Position numbers and translations under genes: made by a program. Shown here piece after piece: positions 35,890 to 49,200 of a stretch of DNA of 64,000 nt. Origin of the DNA: Helianthus annuus (lineage: Eukaryota > Streptophyta > Magnoliopsida > Asterales > Asteraceae); NCBI RefSeq assembly GCF_002127325.2, contig NC_035437.2, positions 162,043,408-162,107,407 of the forward strand. Reading direction: 5' to 3'. Every line of letters begins with the position of its first letter. Position 1 is the stretch's first letter. The notes beneath the pieces were generated by a model, which was not told where the DNA came from, did no database searches, and saw nothing but the letters and a program-made list of their open reading frames with translations.

Positions 35890-38800
35890 TGTAACACCTC
35901 GAAATTTTGTGTCCAATAATGTGTTGACACGTGTCATGAGTTTACACGTGGTGTTAAATACTAATTAAAGGACTAAAGTTGACAAACCTTGAAAGTATGT
36001 AAATCCAAGGGTTAAAAATGTCAACGAGGGGTAAATATACTGTATAGTAACCCTAAATAATGCTCGTACCTTCAAACGAATGAATCATGGATCGTACGGA
36101 GCGAAATGCGGAAGAAAGTGAGAGATTACAAACTACAGGGTTAAATGTGTCAACATGTTTAATTTATACCTCTGAGTGACCATTTGACGAACCCGAGACT
36201 TTGTAACAGTAAATTACGCTCACTAGAATATACGATATAAATTTCGCGAAGTTCCGTTTTAAAACGAGAAAGTTATGATAAATTTCGTATGCAAGGGGTT
36301 AAAAGCGCCAATAATAAAAGTTAAGGTTTCTCGGATAGTAATTAAACTAACCGGGGACTTAACGACGCAGGTAAATGTCACGAGGCCCTTATTTGTAAAT
36401 AATCGAGGCCCAAATCGCAAAGTTACCCCTTCAAAACTGAAAGGTCAGGTTAATGATTACAAAAGATTTGAAAATCTTGAAATTCAGGCCTCAGGCGGCC
36501 CGCATTAAAGAAACAAGGAAGTTTAGGCGGGCCGCGAGCCATTTGAAGATACGTTTACTGACATTAGGATTCAGGCGGCCCGCGTCCAAGATGCCTGATC
36601 CTTAATGCGGGCCGCGTCAAGTCCCCAGATGCAGAAAACTTGGACAGATTCACTGTTTGAGCTTGTAAACGATCTTAGATGCATTAATTGAAGCATGGGC
36701 GCCCCCTACATGTCCCCTAGCACTCAGGGACACCTGCTGATCATCCATGAGCAATCATAGATTGAGTTGTAATGATCTTGAGCTCCATTTTTCACTATAA
36801 AAGGCAAGGTAGTGCACTATAGTTCAACACACCTCAAACCTGCCTTCTTGATCATTTCTGAAGCTCTAAGGCATTCTTCTAACATCTCTGGTCGTGCACC
36901 AAGCTTCTGTAAGTTTGCCTAACCCTTTGTGGCTTAGTTTTCAATAGTTTTAGCTTAAAAGTCAATCCGTCGTAATTAACGATTGACTTTACGATAAATC
37001 ACAATTGGTCCAGTGGTTTGTCGAATCAAAGGTAGTTATATGTTGGTAATCATGTGGGCTTTAAACCCCAAAAAGGGCACCCTCTGATTCCCACTCTAAC
37101 TAGTCCGAATGTCGAGTCAAACTTGCATAGAAAAAGTCAACAGAATGCTATTTTACGATTTTATACATAATCAGTAATGTAGATGGTGTGTAACCTGTTT
37201 TAACACTCATAAAACATGATAATAAGTATATTAACTAGTCTAAGCTTGTTTGATCCGATCATTTACTGTTTTGACTCGGTTCGGAGCCGAAAGTCGCAAA
37301 ACTTTGACTTTTGCTTTGACTTCAGTTCTGACCCGTTAAAGTATGTTTTAGATATGCCTTAGGACTCTCTTAGGACCAGGTTACATGATGGTATAACCCT
37401 CTGTGACCGGTTCGTTGTTTGTCCGAGTCTTTTACACATTTCTGTTAAATGCTTAAAAGTTACGTAACGCCCTTTTTAATTTAAAACGAGAATTTTGGAC
37501 ATGTGAAAGGACCATAAGCTTAGTTACTGATTTCTAAACATGTCCCTAAAATTTCACGTCAATCCGAGGTCCAGAATAGGAGTTATGCTAAATAGCGCAA
37601 ATTACGGAAACTTTAGTAATTAAATAGCGCAATTAGCATAACGCCTATCAAAACCCAGATTTCGACACCAAACCTTTTACACACTGATGTAAAATAATAT
37701 TTTGGGATTTTTAAAGATTTTTAATTATTTTTAACCTGCTCATAACCTGCGGTTATGGCATCGGTTCGGTAAATACCGAATATACCCTTTTCGGACATAA
37801 CTTGAGTTCTACAAGGTCTTTTGACCCGATTCCAGTTGCTACTGATTTTAAATAATAAATAGAGTATTTTTAACTTTATAAACTGTTCGGAAAACTCAGA
37901 TTTCCTGTAGAACTCAGAAACCTCTTTTATAATCCTTAAAAAGACCGAAATACCCCTACGGGGCATAATATGAACTTAAACTCGTTACGGGCATTATGGA
38001 AGGTATCCTATTGATACCACAACCTCTTTAAAAGCATATTGACTTAGGGAACCTGTGTAGGACTCCTACGGTTACCCGTTACGCCTTTTGCGCGCACGGT
38101 TCGGTTTATGTAACTAGTTTACATAAACTAGCCGAAACGGGTCAAACCATGTTGTTTTGACCCCAAAATCCAGAGTGTGGTTATTATACCCATATAAAAC
38201 AAGTATTCAAACTTGTTGGGTCCAAATCACATTCCATTCCCGGTTTTTGCCTTTTACGCGATTAAACCGTAACTATCCTTTGAAACTGACCGGTCTAAGC
38301 TACGGCTAAATTAAAGACCCGTTAGGATTCTAATAGGTTATTTTAAACCTTCGTTCCAGAATAGGAGACCAGTAAAAGCTATTTGCAATTTATTCGATTA
38401 AGGATTTATACTTGCAAAGGTAAATACTTTTAACTTGTTTTCCGTTATACGGGCTTGGGTTACGGTATTTAAAATACCGCTTGGTCGGGCAATTGACCCC
38501 AACTCATTAGTAGTTGGGTATTATCAATGTGACCCGTTTAAAAATTGTTTTGTTGGCTTTACGCCTTTGGGAGCTTAATGACCATGTCCCGGATATCCTT
38601 GGCAGCATTTTACGAAATGGCCACGAACTTGACATCCGGGTGTAGGCGTACACCCGGCATTATGTCCATGATTACAAAGGTATAGCCGTTGGTTTTCCCG
38701 CCACGGTTTTATGCTATGTGGTGTGTCTATTAATCTTTAACCCGGCACGACCCGGGCGACCGAACGCATAGTAGACATGTAATTCTTTACAAGATTTAAT

Positions 38801-39229
38801 TATAAATTATCCCAAGTTATAAAGAGTTTGTGCCTTGTGCATTCAAATCAATTTTATTAAACATTTTACAAAAGTGTCGGTTGAATGTATTTACCAGTGT
38901 AAACTGACGTATTTTCCCAAAAAGACTAAATGCAGGTACTAAGCGTAATTGGCTGGATATTTCTCCTTAGCATCAATAAAGAGTCTCGCAAGCTTAAGAT
39001 GCCTACGTCTATTGAACAAATTATTTTTATCTTATTATTGATCCCCTGTGGATTATATTTTGACGAATGTGATACTTTGATATTCCATTCAATAGTTGAA
39101 ATATATTTATCTTTATGCTTCCGCTGTGCATTCATATAATTGTGTGGTTTGACTATATTGTTGCCAACTACGTCACGGTAATCCCCCACCGGGCCCACCG
39201 GTGAGACACGTAGAAACCGGGGTGTGACA
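35890..39229 (+). mobile_element. Solo LTR (F), 3.34 kb
   Basis: Starts TGTAACACCTCG and ends GGGGTGTGACA, with a perfect GTTTA duplication on both sides (35885-35889 and 39230-39234). It has no second LTR, primer site or coding region, so it is a solo LTR left by recombination between the two LTRs of an intact element. A TATA box (TATAAAAGG) lies at 36796-36804, with a GCGGCCCGC cluster upstream (36486-36625). Size and ends suggest a chromovirus of the Tekay type. The remaining sequence has no ORF I would support. Confidence 0.88.
36486..36625. repeat. GCGGCCCGC / GCGGGCCGC motif cluster in solo LTR F
   Basis: Four copies (about 36494, 36526, 36574 and 36607), in both orientations of the GGCCCG core, lie some 170 bp upstream of the TATA box. 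The same motif occurs in the LTR-derived sequence at 734-998, which suggests the two belong to related families. Confidence 0.85.
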
Positions 39230-39666
39230 GTTTACCCCTTCAAGTTTATCTTTTTTGGTTCAAAAACAAGGGTTTGAGGTTTTTGTGAGAAATTGGGCAA
39301 ATCTATCAACAATACAAGAGTATTTACTTCCCATTATACTAATCTAAACTAATGCTAACAAATTATTTCAAAAATTTGAGGTTCGATCCGGATGAACTTC
39401 AAGAACCCTAAATTTTCCCCAAATTTTTGTTGTTTTAACTACATGCAAGTAACTAATCTAACCACTAATGATGATAGAATCATACCTTGATGTTGTTAGA
39501 TCTAGAGGTAACGTCGAAAATCTGCAGAAAATCGCTTCGGACCAGAGCTTTTTCGGGGAAACGGGGTGTGTGGAATGATGTAACTGTTGTGAAAAGAGGG
39601 TTTTATCCCGACAGTCGCGCAGACACGGCCCCGTGTCCAGCGGACACGGCCCCGTGCCGAGCGAAG

Positions 39667-39771
<105 letters not shown>

Positions 39772-39881
39772 TTGTGCTCGTGTGAGTGCCCGTTTTTTCC
39801 AAAAACATGGTTAGAAGACTTACCGGTTTCGATGTATACTCACTTGTTCGTAACATACCAGGTATGATGTGGGTGCCTTTT

Positions 39882-42800
39882 TTATTCGTCGACCGTTTGA
39901 AACGAGATCTCTTCTTCCTCATCCTCAATGGATCCTCGATAGAGCTTTAGCCGTTTGCCATTAACTTTGAATGGAATTCCATTTCGAGATTTAATTTCTA
40001 CTGCACCGTGAGGAAAAATATGGGTGATGGAAAAAGGTCCTGACCACCTAGATTTTAGTTTACCCGAAAATAATCGAAGTCGTGAATTAAACAATAGAAC
40101 TTGGTCTCCTACTCGAAATTCATTAGGCTTAATGTATTTGTCGTGTAAATTTTTCATTCTTTCCTTATAAATTTCTGAGTTAGAGTATGCATAATTCCTT
40201 AGTTCGTCTAATTCATTTATTTGATAAAATCGATTTTTACCTGCAATTTCTAAATCTAGGTTTACACTTTATATTGCCCAGTAGGCTTTGTGAGCTATTT
40301 CTACTGGAAAATGACAACTTTTTCCATAGACGAGCTTATACGGGGTTGTGCCTATAGTTGTTTTATAAGCAGTCCGGAAGGCCCATAAAGCATCTTCTAG
40401 TTTATCAGCCCATTCCTTTTTATTTAATACTATGGTTTTTTCAAGTATTCGCTTTAAACCTCTGTTAGTCACTTCGGCTTGTCCGTTTGTTTGAGGGTGA
40501 TATGCTGTTGAGACCCGGTGATAGACCCCATATTTTGTTAAGATTTTTTCGAGTTGGTGATTGCAAAAATGGGTACCTCTATCACTTATTAATGCTTTGG
40601 GTGTTCCGAAACGAGAGAATAATTTTTTCAGAAATCTTACCACTACTCTTCCATCGTTTGTTGGAAGTGCTTCGGCCTCGGCCCATTTAGACAAGTAATC
40701 AACTGCCACAAGTATATATTTGTTTCCTTTTGACGGTGGGAAGGGTCCCATGAAATCGAGTCCCCACACATCAAAAATTTCACAAACGAGAATACCATTT
40801 TGAGGCATTTCGTTTTTGGAAGAAATATTACCTGATCTTTGGCAAGCATCACATGTCTTTACAAGATTTTGCGCATCTTTGTAAATGGTCGGCCAATAAA
40901 ATCCCTAATCAAATACCTTTCGTGTGGTACTAGCGGCACCATGATGTCCCCCATATGGACTTTCATGACAATGGCGGAGAATTCTTCGTGCTTCGCTGCC
41001 ATGTACACACCTTCGGATGAGTTGGTCAGCACACATTTTGAAAAGATAGGGGTCTTCCCAAAAGTAATGCTTCACATTGGTAAAGAACTTCTTTCTTTGG
41101 TGATGTGGCCATCCTTTGGTGACTATACCGCTAGCTAAGTAGTTAGCGTAGTCGGCATACCATGGTTCTTGTCTACTTTCCACCAATTCCAGGGATTCTG
41201 TTGGAAATTTTTCATTGATTTGCTCGTCCCTGGTTGCTTCCAAAGTTGGGTCTTCTAGGCGTGAAAGATGATCTGCCGCAGTGTTTTCTGCTCCTCTTTT
41301 GTCTTTGATTTCAATATCAAATTCTTGGAGGAGTAGAATCCACCTGATCAAACGTGGTTTGGCGTCTTGTTTCTTGAAAAGGTATCAGATAGCTGCATGA
41401 TCTGTATAGACTACGGTTTTAGAAAGAACAAGGTAAGAACGAAATTTATCAAAAGCAAATACCACGGCTAGTAATTCTTTTTCAGTAGTTGTGTAATTCT
41501 CTTGTGCATCATTAAGTGTTTTACTAGCATAATAAATTGGGTGGAAATGCTTTTCTTTTCTCTGTCCCAAGACTGCTCCAACAGCAAAGTCACTTGCATC
41601 ACACATGATCTCGAAAGGTAGTTTCCAATCGGGCGCTATCATGATAGGTGCATTGACTAGCATTTCCTTGAGGGTTAGAAATGCTTGATTGCAATCCTTG
41701 TCAAAGATGAAAGGCACATCTTTTTCAAGTAATTTTGTTAGAGGTCTTGAAATTTTTGAAAAGTCCTTAATAAACCTTCTATAAAATCCGGCATGCCCTA
41801 GGAAACTTCTGATTGCTCTAACGGAGGAGGGTGGAGGTAATCGAGAAATAGTGTCTACTTTTGCTCGATCCACTTCCATTCCTTCGCTTGAGATTTTGTG
41901 ACCAAGTACTATTCCCTACATTACCATGAAATGGCATTATTCCCAGTTAAGGGCGAGGTTAGTTTCCTCACATCGGGATAGCATTCGTTCGAGGTTATCG
42001 AGGCATTGGTCATATGAATCTCCAAAGATAGAAAAGTCGTCCATGAAGACTTCCATAGTTTTTTTCTATCATATCATGGAAAATGGCCACCATGCAACGT
42101 TGGAATGTTGCAGGTGCATTACATAGACCAAATGGCATGCGTCGATAAGCGAAAGTTCCGTAGGGGCATGTGAAAGTTGTCTTTTCTTGGTCTTCAGGTG
42201 CTATTGGAATTTGAAAGTAACCTGAAAAACCATCCAAGAAACAGTAAAATTTATGACCGGATAGTCGTTCTAACATTTAATCAATGAAGGGCAAAAGAAA
42301 GTGGTCTTTCCTTGTTGCTTCATTTAATCGTCTATAGTCTATACAAACTCTCCATCCTGTGACGGTTCTTGTTGGTATTAATTCATTCTTTTCATTAGTT
42401 ATTACCGTCATACCTCCTTTCTTTGGGACTACTTGGACGGGACTTACCCATGGACTATCGGAGATAGGATAAATTAGTCCGGCGTCAAGTAGTTTGATGA
42501 CCTCATTTTTAACCACTTCTTGCACATTGGGATTTACTCTACGTTGTGGTTGTATTACCGTTTTGTAGTCATCATTCATTAAAATTTTGTGCGTGCACAT
42601 GGAAGGACTTATTCCTTTAATATCTACAAGCTTCCAAGCGATCGCATTTTTGTGTTTTTTAAGAAGATTAATTAATTTTTCTTTTTCTACACTACTTAAT
42701 TTAGACGAAATAATTACAGGTAAGTTACCATCTTTGTCTAGAAAAGCATATTCCAAACCTTTCGGAAGTTCCTTGAGCTCAATGGGTGGGTCTTTAGGAG

Positions 42801-43560
42801 ACTCCTTATTTCGTGGCTCATTTAGATCAAGAACTTTAAAGGTTTGTTCTATGGCGACTTCTTCTTCAACAAAGTGGTCAACTTCTTCACTTGTATCGGG
42901 TGGCTCATCTTCATCTTCAATTAGGGGGTCATTATTGCCAAAAGGATATTTCATTGAACGCTCAAGATCTATGCTCCTTTTGAATGCCCCTAACTGAAGA
43001 GGTAGATTATTAAACTTCCGGTTTTTCAAAGCTTCATGAGTTTTTACAAAAGGTTGTCCTAACACTAGAGGAGCGTCATCGAGGATGACAAAGTCGGTTG
43101 GGATTACCATTTGATTTGTTTGAACCAAGACATCCTCCACTACACCAGTTGATTTTATTACTTTCCGATTAGATAGAAAAATGGGTATTTGAAGTGGAGC
43201 AAAATCACTAATGCTTAATTTTTCGAAAATGTAATTAGGCATTACGTTAACACAAAGAACTTTATCAATGGTGACATTACTAATAAATGAATTTTGAAAA
43301 AAACATGGAACCGGTGTAATGTTAATTTCAAAAGGATCTTCTTTTATTAGCGAAGTTTGATCATTAGTTAACTTAACACTTACCATTTCTTCAATTTTAG
43401 TGTTAGTGTTTAACTCTTTTAAAAACTTAGCATGAGTTGGTACTAAACAATGATTTTCGAAAGAAGGTGACAAGAGATTAATTTCTTCAAAATTAGACTC
43501 TTCTTGAATTTTAGCGTTATCGGCCTCACCTTTTTCGTTGTCTAACTCATGAGTCGGTTT
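39882..43560 (-). pseudogene. pol: Pol of Athila-type element A: protease-like, RT, RNase H, integrase (broken)
   Basis: The minus-strand frame continues from gag. The protease-like region (about 43310-43020) lacks the usual DxGA motif: the aspartate is followed by KVLCVNVMPN. Reverse transcriptase has VCIDYRRLNEATRKDHF and MPFGLCNAPATFQ; the catalytic FMDD is displaced by a frameshift at a run of A near 42056-42066. RNase H contains IMCDASDFAVGAVLG and VYTDHAAI. Integrase has [18 protein letters not shown] and [10 protein letters not shown]. The C-terminal part has FRVGDQVLLFNSRLRLFSGK and the frame ends with TAA at 39882-39884. Stops lie near 42277, 41880, 41385, 40905 and 40269. Confidence 0.88.
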
Positions 43561-43569
43561 TTCACTTAT

Positions 43570-44199
43570 TTATTCTTCCATTTTTAACTCTTCAACTATC
43601 GTTTCTTTATTTAATTCTTCTCTTGCGCGGGACTCCTCTTCCCTTGCGCGAGATTCTTTTATGCAACGTTCGATAGTTTTAAGTTTTTCTATTATCCTAT
43701 CGGCTATTTCGGTGATAGAGTAGGGATCGGGATCCTCATGGCTTGAATCCGGTTGTTCGATCCTTGGTTCCTCATAGTACCCATATGAAGTAGATGGTTC
43801 ATACCATTGTTCTTCATTGTAAGTATATGATGGATAAGGGTCAAAATTTTGTTCTTCATAGTACTCATATGAGGTGGGTTGTTCACGCCATGGTTCCTCA
43901 TAATAAGTGTATGAAGGTGGTGGTTCATATCTTGACTCCTGAAAGTATGAGTATGAAGGCTCATACCTTGGTTCATCAAAGTATGAGTATGAGGGAGTAG
44001 GTTCATACCTTTGATCTTCATAGGATGTGTATGAAGTCGATGGCTCGTACCTGGGCTCCTCATAATAGTTGTATGAAGTGGACGGTTGAAATAAGTTACA
44101 ATATTGTACCGAGTGCGGGTTACCACAATTAGTGCAATATTCTCTCATGTAATCATCCTCCTCATAGGTGTAGTTGTAGCCTCCTAAGTATTGATCCAT
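43570..44199 (-). pseudogene. gag: Short repeat-containing gag of Athila-type element A
   Basis: ATG at 44199 on the minus strand; 209 codons to TAA at about 43570. Near the start is a Cys/His knuckle, CTNCGNPHSVQYC. Then about eight degenerate copies of a 13-16 residue unit rich in Tyr, Glu, Pro and Ser follow (for example YEPSTSYTSYEDQR, YEPPPSYTYYEEPW). The end is a charged helix (ESRAREEESRAREELNKE). The usual N-terminal gag core of Athila elements is missing, and only about 380 bp separate the primer site from this ATG. The same frame runs on into pol after the TAA, so gag and pol were probably one polyprotein. Confidence 0.7.
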
Positions 44200-44271
44200 A
44201 AGAATCACTCAACAGACCACAACTGAGTCTCGGGACCAGAAAACAGAAAATAAAGACGGAAACAGAGGCTG

Positions 44272-44475
44272 GACACGGCCCCGTGTTTAGTGGACACGGC
44301 CCCGTGTTCCGGGTCTGTATCTGGGCGTTTTAATTAAAGTTACTGGTCTGGCTGAACACGGGGGCGTGTTCAATGGACACGGCCCCGTGTTTAGACTCTG
44401 TATCTGGGTATCTAACTAAAAATATGCAGCACGGGGGCGTGTTCAGTGAGCACGGCCCCGTGTTCAGGCTACTGT
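44272..44475. repeat. CACGGCCCCGTG motif pairs in Athila leader
   Basis: Three close pairs of the motif (about 44274/44294, 44356/44378 and 44431/44452) lie between the 5' LTR and gag of element A. Some members have the variant core CACGGGGGCGTG. Spacing within a pair is about 20 bp centre to centre. Confidence 0.88.
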
Positions 44476-44578
44476 AAATGCAAACTAAACTAAAATGCAG
44501 AAAAATTGCGCGCGTTTTAAGAAAGGTTTTGAAAAACTGATTAGGCCGTCGATTTTAAGCTTTCTTAAAATCCTTGTG

Positions 44579-44596
44579 TCCCCGGCAACGGCGCCA
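44579..44596 (-). promoter_or_regulatory. Primer binding site of Athila-type element A
   Basis: The minus strand reads TGGCGCCGTTGCCGGGGA a few bases after the LTR end (CATCA). This is the form generally seen in Athila elements (tRNA-Asp type from memory). Confidence 0.75.
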
Positions 44597-44602
44597 AAAA
44601 CT

Positions 44603-46293
44603 TGATGCGTGTTAGTGTGTATATGTTGTAGGTATATATTTTAAGCCCGTTTTACTCTTTTTTAGCCAAGTTTTAAATTTATAAAACACGATATTTACTA
44701 ACACTAAACACACATATGGGCAAGTGCACCCATCGTGGGCGTAGTATAGTGTTGGTAAGATACCGAGGTCGTCCAAGGACACAAGAGCTTTTAGTACCAG
44801 TTTATCCTCAACGTCTAATCAAATCAAAATGTTAGAAAAGATTTTAAAACTAAGAAAATAAAACTAACTAAATGCTGAAAAATAGAAATAAAAACAGATA
44901 GACAAGATGAATCACTTGGATCCGACTCGTGTATAGTGTAACCTTTGATTATTTTCGCACTTTTGCACTTGTTTAAGAGATTATCTTAGTTATTGTAGCA
45001 GGCCCCTCTTTTGAAGGTGACGTTACCCTCAACCCAGTAGTTTGAGTCAGCAAGGATACAATCCTAAAGGGTCGGATTATTGAAAGATAATTAATTAAGT
45101 TATTAATGCAAATTATGGTAGGCCCCTCTTTTGAAGGTGACGTTACCCTCGACTAAGTAGTCTGAGTCAGCAGGGATACAGTCCTAAATAGCCGGGTTAT
45201 AGTATTAATAGTAGTTTAACTTATGAGGGGGTCAAAGAGTTTGGATCCCCGCCATCCAATACCTTTGGGTATTGAAGGAGATCCTACTAAATTTGACCCA
45301 GGTCCCTTGCAGGACCTCTAAACGCTGAACAGGGGCAAGACTCTTACCAAACCGTTCCCTTAACCCCCGACCAGGTAGCCAACATACCTCCATATAGACC
45401 GTGGAGATATGAATGGTGAAAATATTTTATTTTATATAGACAGTAAAATAATGTCAAGACACCACGGACAAACGATAAGGAAGAATCACCTTCAACATAA
45501 GAAACTAGTTATTAAAGTCATTAATACAAAACCAAATAAAAAGTGCAAAAGATTAAAAATAAAAAATATTACACTAGACACTTGTCTTCACAAAGTGATG
45601 TAAGAGACTTAGGCAAACATGGCCTTTGATTGTCAAGAACTCTTACGATCAATCTTGGATCCCGAGACGACTCACACACTCTATGATGGACAATGGATGA
45701 TGGTGGTGGATGATGGTGTTGTGATGGTGGTGGGTGGTGGGTGAAGTGTGAGAGAGGTGGTGTGCCAAGGGATGAGTTGAAATGGCTCCAAGCACTCCTA
45801 CTTATAGGCTGAACAGAAGCCTGGGCATGGCCCTGTGCCCACTGGGCACGGCCCCGTGTCCGTCTGACACTCTCTCTCTTCATTAATTGTAATTCGCAAT
45901 TACAATAAATGCGCCTGTAGTACTCTGACCACGCCCCCGTGTCCGCTGGGCACGGCCCCGTGGTGGGCAATAGAAGATTCTATTAGTTTGTCTTTTCTGC
46001 TGCTTCTTGGGCACGGCCCTGTGCTCGCTGAGCATGGGGCGTGTTCAGTCTTCTGCCTTCTTTGTTTTGCTCGGGAGGATGCTGTCGAGGGGTCGGGCAA
46101 TCCACTTTTGTCCCTTTTCTTGTATTTATGTTAGATTTTGCTGTCTTTTTGCTTCTTTTGTTAATTTGAGCTCATTTAATCCTGAAAATACAAAAGGAAG
46201 ACAAAAGCACACTTTTTCCAACATTAGTACTAAAAAAGGGTTAGTTTTATGCCACAATTGATATAATTTATATGTTGCATTTTGCGCGTATCA
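44603..46293 (-). mobile_element. 5' LTR of Athila-type element A
   Basis: 1691 bp. On the minus strand it begins TGATACGCGC and ends CGCATCA, giving short inverted ends. It closely matches 9792-11473, with scattered substitutions and small indels. It holds paired GGGGCC palindromes (about 45825-46045) upstream of a TATA-like site on the minus strand near 45800, a GGTGGT-rich tract, and two approximately 85 bp direct repeats. Confidence 0.92.
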
Positions 46294-46298
46294 GTAGG
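46294..46298. repeat. Target site duplication GTAGG, right copy
   Basis: Partner of 9787-9791. Removing 9792-46293 and one copy of GTAGG restores the reading frame of element D across the junction. Confidence 0.9.
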
Positions 46299-49200
46299 CA
46301 TGGACTTTCTTCACGAAAACCATGCTGAAGTTGTGTGCTTTGATAAAATGATTCGATTCTCGCTCGCGAATGGTGATCTATTATGTGTGTCCGGTGAAAC
46401 TGCTTCGAAAGGTCTCAAGCTCATGTCATGCATCCAAGCTAGCAAGTATCTCCGCAAGGAATACAGAGCCTTCTTGGCCAACATTGTAGTAGTGGAGAAG
46501 GAAAAGAAAAAGAAGGCCGAAGTTAAAGACGTTCCAGTGGTCCGTGAATTTCCTCAGGTGTTCCCTGATGATCTTCTAGGACTACCGCCAAGTTGTGATA
46601 TCGACTTTCGTATCGACCTCATTCCTGGAGCTAACCCTGTCGCCAAAGCCCCTTATCGACTCGCGCCATCCGAAATGCGGGAACTTTCGAACCAACTCTA
46701 GGAGTTACTTGAAAAAGGCTTTATTCGCCAGAGCACCTCTCCTTAGGGCGCACCAGTCCTTTTCGTTAAAAAGAAGGATGGGTCATTTAGGATGTGCATC
46801 GATTATCGGGAATTGAATAAGCTAACCATCAAGAACCGTTACCCTTTGCCTCGAATCAATGACTTATTTGATCAGCTGCAAGGTGCTAAGTGTTTCTCGA
46901 AGAACGATCTACGTTCAGGCTATCATCAATTGCGCATTCAAGAGGAAGACATCCCTAAAACCGCTTTTCGAACTCGATACGGCCATTATGAATTCGTTGT
47001 TATGCCTTTTGGTTTAACCAACGCACCCGCGGTTTTCATGGATCTGATGAATCGCGTGTGTAAGCCATTTCTAGACCGTTTCGTCATCGTGTTCATCGAC
47101 GATGTCTTGATCTATTCCAGGTTGAAACCCGAACACGCGCAACATCTAGTTTGGTTCTCGAACTACTCCAGGGGAATCAACTCTATGCCAAGTTCTCCAA
47201 GTGCGAATTCTGGCTGGAGGAGGTTCAGTTTCTGGGTCACATCGTTAATAGTCAAGGTATTCATGTCGATCCCGCGAAGATTGAAGCAGTTAAGAGCTGG
47301 ATTACGCCTAAGAACCCGTCTGAAGTTCGTTCTTTCCTCGGACTAGTGGGCTATTATCAGCGATTTATCGAAGGATTCTCTAAGATCGCTGTGCCGCTTA
47401 CCGCCCTTACTCATAAAGACAAGCCTTTTGTTTGGGGAACCGAACAAGAGCCTGCTTTTCAAACCCTCAAGCATATGCTTTGCAATGCTCCTGTTCTCAC
47501 GTTGCCCGAGGGAAACAACGATTTCATTGTCTATTGTGATGCTTCCAACCTTGGTCTTGGCTGTGTTCTCATGCAACGAGACAAGGTCATAGCTTACGCA
47601 TCTCGTCAGCTCAAAATCCACGAGAAGAACTATACAACCCATGATCTCGAGCTAGGCGCAGTGGTTTTTGCAATGAAGATTTGGCGACACTACCTGTATG
47701 GTACCAAGTGTACGATCTTCACCGATCACAGGAGTTTACAACACATCTTTAATCAGAAAGAACTTAACATGCGTCAACGCCGATGGGTAGAACTTCTTAA
47801 CGATTATGACTGTGAGATTTGTTATCACCCAGGCAAGGCAAATGTTGTTGCCGACGCGCTCAGCAGAAGGAGTTATCTGCTCAGTATTCACAATACCCAA
47901 GCCCAACATGATCTCGAAACCCTCATCCGCGAAGCCCAGCATGTTTGTTTTAATGAACGCACTTTGAGGAAAGAGAGGATCTATCACGATGGAGCTCAGC
48001 TGGTAAGCAAAGCAAATGGGATTTTCTATTATCTGGACCGAATTTGGATCCCTAAGCGGACCGATTTGCGAAAGATCATAATGGACGAAGCCCTCAAATC
48101 CTGATATTCTATTCATCCTGGTGCCGATAAAATGTACCAGGATCTTCGCTACAAGTACTGGTGGCCGGGCATGAAACGGGATATTGCTCTTTATGTTGGA
48201 AGTTGCCTGACTTGTGCGAGAGTTAAGGCTGAACATCAACGACCTTCTGGCTTACTCGAATAACCTCCAATCCCCACATGGAAGTGGGAAAGTATAGCTA
48301 TGGATTTCATAACCAAACTTCCGCCCACGCCATCAGGTCACGACAGCATTTGGGTTATAGTTGATCGTCTGACCAAATCAGCCCACTTCTTGCCAATACG
48401 GGAAGACTGCAAGATAGAACGACTAGCCCGAATCTACACCGACGAGATCATTTGTAATCATGGTACGCCTCGTGACATCATTTCAGACCGTGACGCTCGG
48501 TTTACCTCGCGATTGTGGGAAACGTTTCAAGCAGCTCTTGGTACGACGCTAAACTTAAGTACCGCATTCCATCCTCAAACCGACGGACAGACTGAAAGAA
48601 CGATCCGTACTCTTGAAGACATGCTCCGCGCGTGTGTCATAGACTTCGGTGGTAGTTGGAACAAATACCTACCGTTGGTCGAATTCTCGTACAACAACAG
48701 TTATCATGCCAGCATACAAATGGCACCATTCGAGGCTTTATATGGAAGAAGATGTCGATCGCCGATTGTGTGCCACGAGATCGATCATTCGCAATTAACT
48801 GGTCCCCAGCTACTACAAGAGACGACTGACAAAATCCTCCAGATTCGAGATAACTTGTCGAAAGCCCGGGATAGACAGAAAAGTTACGCCGATAGAAGAC
48901 GCAAGCCCCTTGAATTTGACGTTGGCGACTACGTACTCCTAAAGGTATAACCTTGGAAGGGTGTGGTCAGATTCGGCAAGAAAGGGAAACTAGCGCCTCG
49001 ATATGTTGGACCTTTCAAGATTCTGGAAAGGATCGGAAAAGTCGCCTACAGACTCGAACTACCGGAGGAACTTAGTAACGTCCACCTAACTTTCCATGTG
49101 TCAAACCTCCGAAAGTGTCTAGCTGATCATGATCTGATTGTACCTCTCGACGACCTTCAAGTCAACAAAACGCTGCATTTCGTAGAAAAGCCTGTCGAAA

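Noticed and set aside
42587..42997. 136-codon plus-strand ORF inside element A pol
   Set aside because: It is antisense to the conserved RT and linker coding region; composition and lack of domains mark it as a shadow ORF.
45569..45970. 133-codon minus-strand ORF in the 5' LTR of A, seemingly Pro/His-rich
   Set aside because: It is a translation of the CACC-rich tract and the palindrome motifs in the LTR, and has no homologue-like features.
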